The position numbers and the translations under genes were made by a program. A stretch of DNA of 10,211 nucleotides from JBFMFR01 sp040752025 (GTDB lineage: Bacteria > Chloroflexota > Anaerolineae > Anaerolineales > UBA4823): contig JBFMFR010000087.1 of the NCBI GenBank assembly GCA_040752025.1, positions 1 to 10,211 on the forward strand, read 5' to 3'. Positions 6,177-10,211 of the stretch are shown piece by piece (the first letter of the stretch is position 1; each line of letters opens with the position of its first letter). Below the pieces are notes generated by a model. It did no database searches. It was given only the letters and a program-made list of their open reading frames with translations, and was not told where the DNA came from.

Positions 6177-8576
6177 ATGGCAGGGCAATTGCTACCATTG
6201 CGTCTCTTTACACTCGGAGCGCCTGAAATCCGCCTGGGTGAAAGCCTGGTGGCCTTTCCCACGCGCAAGACGCAGGCGCTGCTGATCTACCTGGCCATCG
6301 AGGCGAGGCCACAGCCGCGCGAGCACCTGTGCGCCTTGCTGTGGCCGGAAGCAAGCCCCGAGCGCAGTCATGCCAGCCTGCGCAACACCCTCGTCCACCT
6401 GCGAACAACCCTGCGCCAGGCAAGCGGCCAGGCCCAGACCTCCTATCTCCGCATCACACACAATACATTAAGTCTGAATCCAGACGCTGACATCGATCTG
6501 GATTTGCATACGATAGAACAGGCTTATGCGCTGGCCCGCGCCGACCGTTCGAGCCGGGCGCTGCCGAAGGGTTCGGCCGGTTTGCCTATCCTGCTGTCAG
6601 CCGTTGCCCGCCAGCGCGGCGACTTTCTCGTTGGGTTTTCGCTGGGTGATGCGCCTGGCTTCGATGATTGGATCGCCATCCAGCGCGAAATCTGGCGCCG
6701 ACGCCTGGGCCTGATCCTCGACCGGCTGTCCGAAATCCAGTTTGCCCGCGGCGAGTTTGCCGGCGCCGCGGAAACCGCCTCGCGTTGGATTGCCCTGGAC
6801 GCGCTGAACGAAGTTGCCTATCGCCGCAAGATGCGTGCTCATTTCTCGGCCGGTGGACGCGGGCAAGCTTTGGAGACTTATGAGGCCTGTCGCGCCATAC
6901 TATCGGCGGAATTGGGCGTGGAGCCAGAGCCGGATACGGAGGCGCTGGCGGCGCGCATTCGGGCACAAAACTCCCGCGTACATCTTCACGTCCGGCGCGG
7001 CGCGCCTCAGCCTCGCCGGCCAGATACTTCGTTTGCTTTTCTGGGGAACCTGTTTGCCGGGCGCACCAGCGAGTATCAGGTGCTGGTTAGTAGTTACGAG
7101 CGCGCTGCGGCCGGCCAGCCTCAACTTGTGGTGCTGCGCGGCGAGGCGGGGATTGGTAAGACCCGTCTGGCCAGGAAATTCTTAGCCTGGACCAACGCAC
7201 AGGGGGCCGAATTGTTGCAAGGCAGCGCCTTCGAGAGCGGCAGCCATTTGCCGTTTCAGCCACTGGTTGATGCGCTCCGGCTGCGGCTCGAGCATGAAAA
7301 CTCGCTAAAGGATTTACTGGGTGAAGTGCGGTGGCTTCCCCTCAGCCAACTGCTGCCAGAATTGAACGAACGCTATCCAGGTTTGCCCCAGGCTGCAAAG
7401 CAGCCCAGCGCTCTGGAAGCGGAAGCAACCCAGTCGCAGCTCTTCGAGCCTCTCGTACGATTAACCCTGTTGCTGGCCAAACGGGCGCCGTTGGTGTTGT
7501 TCGTGGACGATCTGCAGTGGTCGGACAGTGCAACCCTAGATCTGCTGCAATATGCTACCCGGCGCTGGCGAGACAGCGCCGCGCGGGTTTTGTTATTGGC
7601 CAGCCTGCGATCAGAAGCTTTGCACCCGATGACCCAACCTCAGCAAGCCAGTGGTCCTATGGGATTGATCCAGTGGTTGGCGCGCGTAGGGCGCGAGTTG
7701 ACGCCGGTGCATCTCGAATTGGAGCCGTTAGGGGAGAGTGAAACGGTGCAAATGGTGCTGTCCATCCTTTCACCGCCTGCCGCCGACTTCGCCCAATGGC
7801 TGTACGCTGAAACGCATGGTCAGCCATTCTACCTGGTGGAGACTTTGAAGGATTTGCTCGAACGCCGCGTGCTTCAGCCCAAGCGGCGGGCAGACGGGCA
7901 ATGGAGCTTTGCAGTGGACGCTGAGCACGATCTTGGGCAGGCGGTACGCGTCCCGTCTACCGTGCATGCTGTGATCCGCTCACGCTTGAATCGCCTCAGC
8001 CCCAATGCCTTCAGCCTGTTGGCGGGTGGAGCTGTGCTCGAACAGCGCATCACGTTTGAGCGCCTGTGTGCTGTTTCTAACGTGACCGAAGATCTGGCCT
8101 TACCCGCCCTGGATGAATTGATCAGCAGCCGGCTCTTGCTGGAAGCGGCACAGGAGGGGGAGGCCAGCGCGTACACCTTCACCAATGATATGCTGCGTGA
8201 TGTAGTGTATACCGAAGCTGGGGACGCGCGGCGGCGACTGTTCCATAAGCGGGCGCTGGAAATCCTTGAGATGGCGGGGGGCTCTGCCGCGGTTTTGGCA
8301 CACCATGCGCTGGCTGCCGGACTGGCGCAGGAGGCTTTCCGCCACAGCCTGGCTGCTGGGCGAGAAGCGCTGCGCCTCTCTGCAACCAGTGAGGCCATCA
8401 TCCATCTCGAGCGCGCCCGCCAGTTCGTGCGAGAGGCGGCGTTGACTGAAATGCCAGGCAAGGCAGATTTGCTTGACCTGTACACGTGGCTGGGCCGGGC
8501 TTATGAACTGGGCGGTCGGACGGAAAAGGCTTTGGCTATACAGGCCGAGATGGATAGATTGGGCTACGGAAAGTAA
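6177..8576 (+). CDS. BTAD/SARP-type transcriptional regulator with AAA ATPase domain
   Basis: This 799-residue cytoplasmic regulator is of the SARP-AAA (AfsR/large-SARP-like) class. Residues about 7-95 form the OmpR/PhoB-like winged helix: LRLFTLGAPEIRLG, then FPTRKTQALLIYLA, and LLWPEASPERSHASLRNTL as helices toward the recognition helix. Residues about 100-262 are the BTAD domain, with GDFLVGFSL, FDDWIAIQRE and the closing GVEPEPDTEALAARI. An AAA_16-type ATPase follows from about 290: FAGRTSEY, Walker A GEAGIGKT (322-329), Walker B LFVDDLQWSD (441-450) and an arginine-bearing LLLASLRSE strand end (472-480). The helical part after that reaches about 760. Only one TPR-like hairpin (LDLYTWLGRAYELGGRTEKAL) remains before the stop; relatives commonly continue for several hundred residues of TPR. 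AGGAG sets the ATG at 6177, although the frame stays open to 6075. It probably senses a signal through the ATPase/TPR part and activates transcription; targets are inferred from the flanking heptamer repeats. Confidence 0.93.
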   Translation: MAGQLLPLRLFTLGAPEIRLGESLVAFPTRKTQALLIYLAIEARPQPREHLCALLWPEASPERSHASLRNTLVHLRTTLRQASGQAQTSYLRITHNTLSLNPDADIDLDLHTIEQAYALARADRSSRALPKGSAGLPILLSAVARQRGDFLVGFSLGDAPGFDDWIAIQREIWRRRLGLILDRLSEIQFARGEFAGAAETASRWIALDALNEVAYRRKMRAHFSAGGRGQALETYEACRAILSAELGVEPEPDTEALAARIRAQNSRVHLHVRRGAPQPRRPDTSFAFLGNLFAGRTSEYQVLVSSYERAAAGQPQLVVLRGEAGIGKTRLARKFLAWTNAQGAELLQGSAFESGSHLPFQPLVDALRLRLEHENSLKDLLGEVRWLPLSQLLPELNERYPGLPQAAKQPSALEAEATQSQLFEPLVRLTLLLAKRAPLVLFVDDLQWSDSATLDLLQYATRRWRDSAARVLLLASLRSEALHPMTQPQQASGPMGLIQWLARVGRELTPVHLELEPLGESETVQMVLSILSPPAADFAQWLYAETHGQPFYLVETLKDLLERRVLQPKRRADGQWSFAVDAEHDLGQAVRVPSTVHAVIRSRLNRLSPNAFSLLAGGAVLEQRITFERLCAVSNVTEDLALPALDELISSRLLLEAAQEGEASAYTFTNDMLRDVVYTEAGDARRRLFHKRALEILEMAGGSAAVLAHHALAAGLAQEAFRHSLAAGREALRLSATSEAIIHLERARQFVREAALTEMPGKADLLDLYTWLGRAYELGGRTEKALAIQAEMDRLGYGK

Positions 8577-9051
8577 TCCCTTCAGACTTCAACAAATCAA
8601 GAGTTGGCACGCGCCGGGTAAGATATATTAGCTAACCTCGCGCCTGGGGGATTTCTGGAAGTGCTTGTTGCCGGGTACGTGCTGAACGGAATCGGCTAAA
8701 ACGCATAGTAATCCGATGAGCATAAACAGGCGGCGTGTTGTGACGCTGTTGAGACTCTAGATCCTTATACTTAAAGTAATACCATCGCCAATTAGTCTGA
8801 GGGAACCGGCGCCTAAAATAAATCAGGGGATAAGGAAGACGAAGGTAACGTTTATTCTCGAAGACAGAATCGAAAATAGACAGCTTGTCCCCGGTCTCAA
8901 GGTTAGCAATATGGAGCAAGTGGATGGCTGGAAGACCGTGTCCGCTTGCTCCTCAAAGCAGTGAATTTCAGGTTGATCCCAGTTCGCCAGGCCGCTGAAG
9001 TTAGCTGCACAAATGGATTTCAATTCAACATACGATATATGGAGGAACAAA
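8577..9051. other. 475-bp stretch without a convincing gene
   Basis: No frame here has a good start, a ribosome site and protein-like content together. The stretch holds copy B of the heptamer promoter (8738-8771) and, near its end, the GGAGGA ribosome site of the next gene (9041-9046). No T-tailed hairpin closes the regulator gene. A 95-codon minus-strand frame at 8632-8919 (TTG start) contains a weakly recombinase-like stretch but is otherwise unconvincing. It may be a long leader or decayed sequence. Confidence 0.6.
8738..8771 (+). promoter_or_regulatory. Candidate SARP-type promoter, copy B, pointing right
   Basis: Read on the plus strand: TTGTGAC (8738... with T8738 as first base, to 8744), GCTG, TTGAGAC (8749-8755), 10 bp, TATACT (8766-8771). 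With the adjoining TCT, 21 bases (8738-8758) are identical to the inverse of 6136-6156, and the -10-like box is kept at the same distance although the 7 bases between have changed. An AAAGTAA follows both copies. The orientation points away from the regulator toward the small membrane-protein gene at 9052, with a predicted leader of about 270 bases. No gene starts closer. It could instead be a relic of a duplicated control region. Confidence 0.55.
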
Positions 9052-9222
9052 ATGAAACTATCCCCACCGAAACAGATTACCTGGTTCGTAGCACTCGCGC
9101 TTGCTGTACTCGCACTGCTTGGTGAGATAGGTGTTGTATCTCAACTCGGCCAATATTCATTCTGGCTTGCCCTGATTGCTGCAGCGCTCATGCTTGTGGC
9201 AACCATCGTCAAGGGTCTATAA
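9052..9222 (+). CDS. Small two-helix membrane protein (56 aa)
   Basis: The ATG at 9052 follows GGAGGA by 5 bases, a near-ideal ribosome site, which is why I prefer it over an ATG 13 codons upstream that has none. The 56-residue product has two membrane helices, about 8-26 (ITWFVALALAVLALLGEIG) and about 33-55 (YSFWLALIAAALMLVATIVKG), joined by a short VVSQLGQ turn. I do not know a named family, but this arrangement looks like small uncharacterised membrane proteins seen in Chloroflexota. A strong terminator follows 13 bp after the stop. It may be expressed from the heptamer promoter copy at 8738-8771, since no better promoter is evident nearer. Confidence 0.78.
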   Translation: MKLSPPKQITWFVALALAVLALLGEIGVVSQLGQYSFWLALIAAALMLVATIVKGL

Positions 9223-9235
9223 ACCATACCCGATC

Positions 9236-9292
9236 ACGGAGCTGCTTCGCGTTTATGGCCTGGAACGCGACAGCTCCGTTGGTTTCATTTTT
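9236..9292 (+). terminator. Strong hairpin terminator after the 56-aa gene
   Basis: ACGGAGCTG (9236-9244) pairs with CAGCTCCGT (9271-9279), and inside it TCGCGTT (9247-9253) pairs with AACGCGA (9264-9270), leaving a 2-base bulge and a 10-base loop. The 16 base pairs are all perfect. The T-rich tail TTGGTTTCATTTTT follows at once. The tail is interrupted, so efficiency may be partial, but the fold is the clearest in the window and sits 13 bp after the stop codon. Confidence 0.8.
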
Positions 9293-9358
9293 ACCGCAGT
9301 CTATGAGATGTCGTTTTGTTCGTAATTGGCGCCAGGCGCAAGCGTCAGGAGTACAGCT

Positions 9359-9586
9359 ATGAATGATCACCAACCCTGGGAGTTTACCTGTAAAGAATGC
9401 GGCGGTCATAAATTGACCGTCACTCGAGTGTGGGAAATCCTGGCCGGACCTGATAGTGAGACCTGGCAGGAATGGGGGCCGCTTGAGGCTGATCATCTTT
9501 GGCATTTTGAATTCAAGGAAAAGATAGAGAAGGTAGAAGAAGATAGAGATATAGATGTTAAGATAATAGACATTATCCGCAATTAG
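9359..9586 (+). CDS. Small CxxC protein, probably truncated zinc ribbon (75 aa)
   Basis: The start follows AGGAG by 7 bases. The product has 75 residues: FTCKECGGHKLTVTRVW at about 8-24 gives one CxxC knuckle, then WQEWGPLEADHLWHFEFKEK (about 41-60), and a highly charged tail of Glu, Lys, Asp and Ile residues ending IIRN. A zinc ribbon needs two pairs of metal ligands; only one is present and no further Cys occurs, although His residues could take part. I recall longer relatives with a second pair, so I suspect the C-terminus was lost, probably through the insertion sequence next to it: the transposase remnant on the other strand overlaps the last 14 bases. The final 60 bases are AT- and purine-rich, unlike the first part. 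Function unknown. Confidence 0.65.
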   Translation: MNDHQPWEFTCKECGGHKLTVTRVWEILAGPDSETWQEWGPLEADHLWHFEFKEKIEKVEEDRDIDVKIIDIIRN

Positions 9587-10211
9587 GTGACAATTGGTTC
9601 AATGAAAACTCTGGTATAGGATGGCGGCAATCCATACGTAAGTTGTGAAGGGCACAAGCGATTTCCATGACCAGGTCAGAAAAACCTTCTTTAGTGTTGC
9701 GAAAAACATCTTTGACAAACCGGCAGCGCTTGACGCCAGCGATGGTGTTTTCCACAATGATGCGCACACCAGAGGTGATCTCGTTCAGCCACTTGTCAGC
9801 TACACTCAATTCCTTGCCCCTGGGCTTTTTTTCGGCTGGAATGTCAAGACGCCTTGTGGTTCGTAGCCTTGAAACCCGGTATCCTTGCCCAGGGTTGCAT
9901 TAGGTGGATAGGCTATGGGATGGTCATCAGCGATTTTCTTGTCATGCTTCTTGCCAAACTCGGTTGAGCTGAGATAGACAACCTTTCGGGTATGCACATT
10001 TGCCAAGAGGAGATTTTTGTCTGTATGTGCTTTTTTCTTCCCGCTGTAGTGGTCAGCCTGCTCTTGCGGGTCTTTGGGACGCTATCTGCGGCGTTCTGTG
10101 CCATCGATCAGCAAATCCGGCGCACTTTCGTTCACCAGTGGATTACTCGCCACCTCCTGTGCATCCCGTTCTGGCGTCATCCCAAGTTCAGCCAATGCTT
10201 CCCGTAGCAAC
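9573..10211 (-). pseudogene. Decayed IS5-family (DDE) transposase, cut by the window edge
   Basis: The C-terminal two thirds of an IS5-family transposase is read from 10210 down to 9573. Catalytic marks are in order: first Asp in LLIDGTERRR (codon GAT at 10103-10105), second Asp in EFGKKHDKKI, and Glu in RIIVENTIAGVKRCR, followed by the family motif DVFRNTKEGFSDLVMEIACALHNLR. The frame is broken twice. A TAG at 10082-10084 stands where Gln (CAG) would be expected, just after the first catalytic Asp. A one-base slip is needed at a run of seven A (9826-9832) between GVLTFQPKK and KPRGKELSVADKWL. The run-of-A site could be a programmed frameshift, but the TAG argues for a dead copy. Its stop lies inside the end of the 75-aa gene. 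Confidence 0.88.
9573..10211 (-). mobile_element. Partial IS5-family insertion sequence
   Basis: The transposase remnant marks an insertion sequence whose C-terminal end faces left and whose other end is beyond the window. The left boundary is probably within about 9575-9615, where the host gene ends and GGTGACAATTGG begins, but without the other terminal repeat I cannot fix the inverted repeats or target duplication. The stated start is the end of the transposase frame, not a mapped IS end. Confidence 0.65.

Noticed and set aside
7874..8485. A 203-codon antisense frame inside the regulator gene.
   Set aside because: Ser/Arg/Ala-rich shadow typical of the opposite strand of a GC-rich gene; no ribosome site or known domain.
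6136..8758. The 21-bp inverted repeat as terminal repeats of a transposon carrying the regulator gene.
   Set aside because: No transposase lies between the copies, no target duplication is seen outside them, and the likeness extends past the repeat to TATACT at constant spacing, which fits promoter copies better.
8632..8919. A 95-codon minus-strand frame with a stretch (LRLPYPLIYFRRRFPQTNW) faintly like the insert region of integron-type tyrosine recombinases.
   Set aside because: TTG start without a ribosome site, no catalytic residues, no support upstream or downstream, and the frame runs through the control element.

Overview
The window looks like a stretch of a moderately GC-rich bacterial chromosome. 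It has a large BTAD/SARP-type regulator with an AAA ATPase, a CsbD protein, paired AI-2E family permeases and many small membrane or lipoproteins with A/T/Q-rich linkers. I read this as most like Chloroflexota (Anaerolineae/Caldilineae-like), from general familiarity with that gene mix and not from a marker gene. No rRNA, tRNA or CRISPR array is visible.

Region 1 (100-6074, all on the minus strand, read from 6074 down to 100) is a compact row of nine genes: a 45-aa GTG-start membrane protein, a 134-aa cytosolic protein, a 54-aa small protein, a 298-aa lipoprotein with an extra membrane helix, a 101-aa protein, CsbD, two AI-2E family permeases, and a YihY/BrkB-type membrane protein. The gaps are short. 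The last three genes overlap by 4 bp at each junction. The content suggests an envelope or general-stress module.

Region 2 (6075-6176) is a 102-bp divergent control region. Region 3 (6177-8576, plus strand) encodes a 799-aa regulator with a winged-helix DNA-binding domain, a BTAD domain and an AAA ATPase. It ends soon after the ATPase, without the long TPR tail usual in this class.

Region 4 (8577-9051) has no convincing gene. It carries a second, inverted copy of the control element found in region 2. Each copy reads TTGTGAC, 4 bp, TTGAGAC, 10 bp, TATACT. Two heptamers at an 11-bp period next to a -10 box is the known layout of SARP-activated promoters. The copies point outward from the regulator gene: one toward the nine-gene module on the left, the other toward the small membrane-protein gene at 9052-9222 on the right. 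I infer that the regulator controls both flanks, and this is the main result of the window.

Region 5 (9052-10211) holds a 56-aa membrane protein followed by a strong hairpin terminator, a 75-aa protein with a single CxxC pair that looks cut short, and on the minus strand a decayed IS5-family transposase with an in-frame TAG and a frameshift at a run of seven A. The transposase runs off the right edge.
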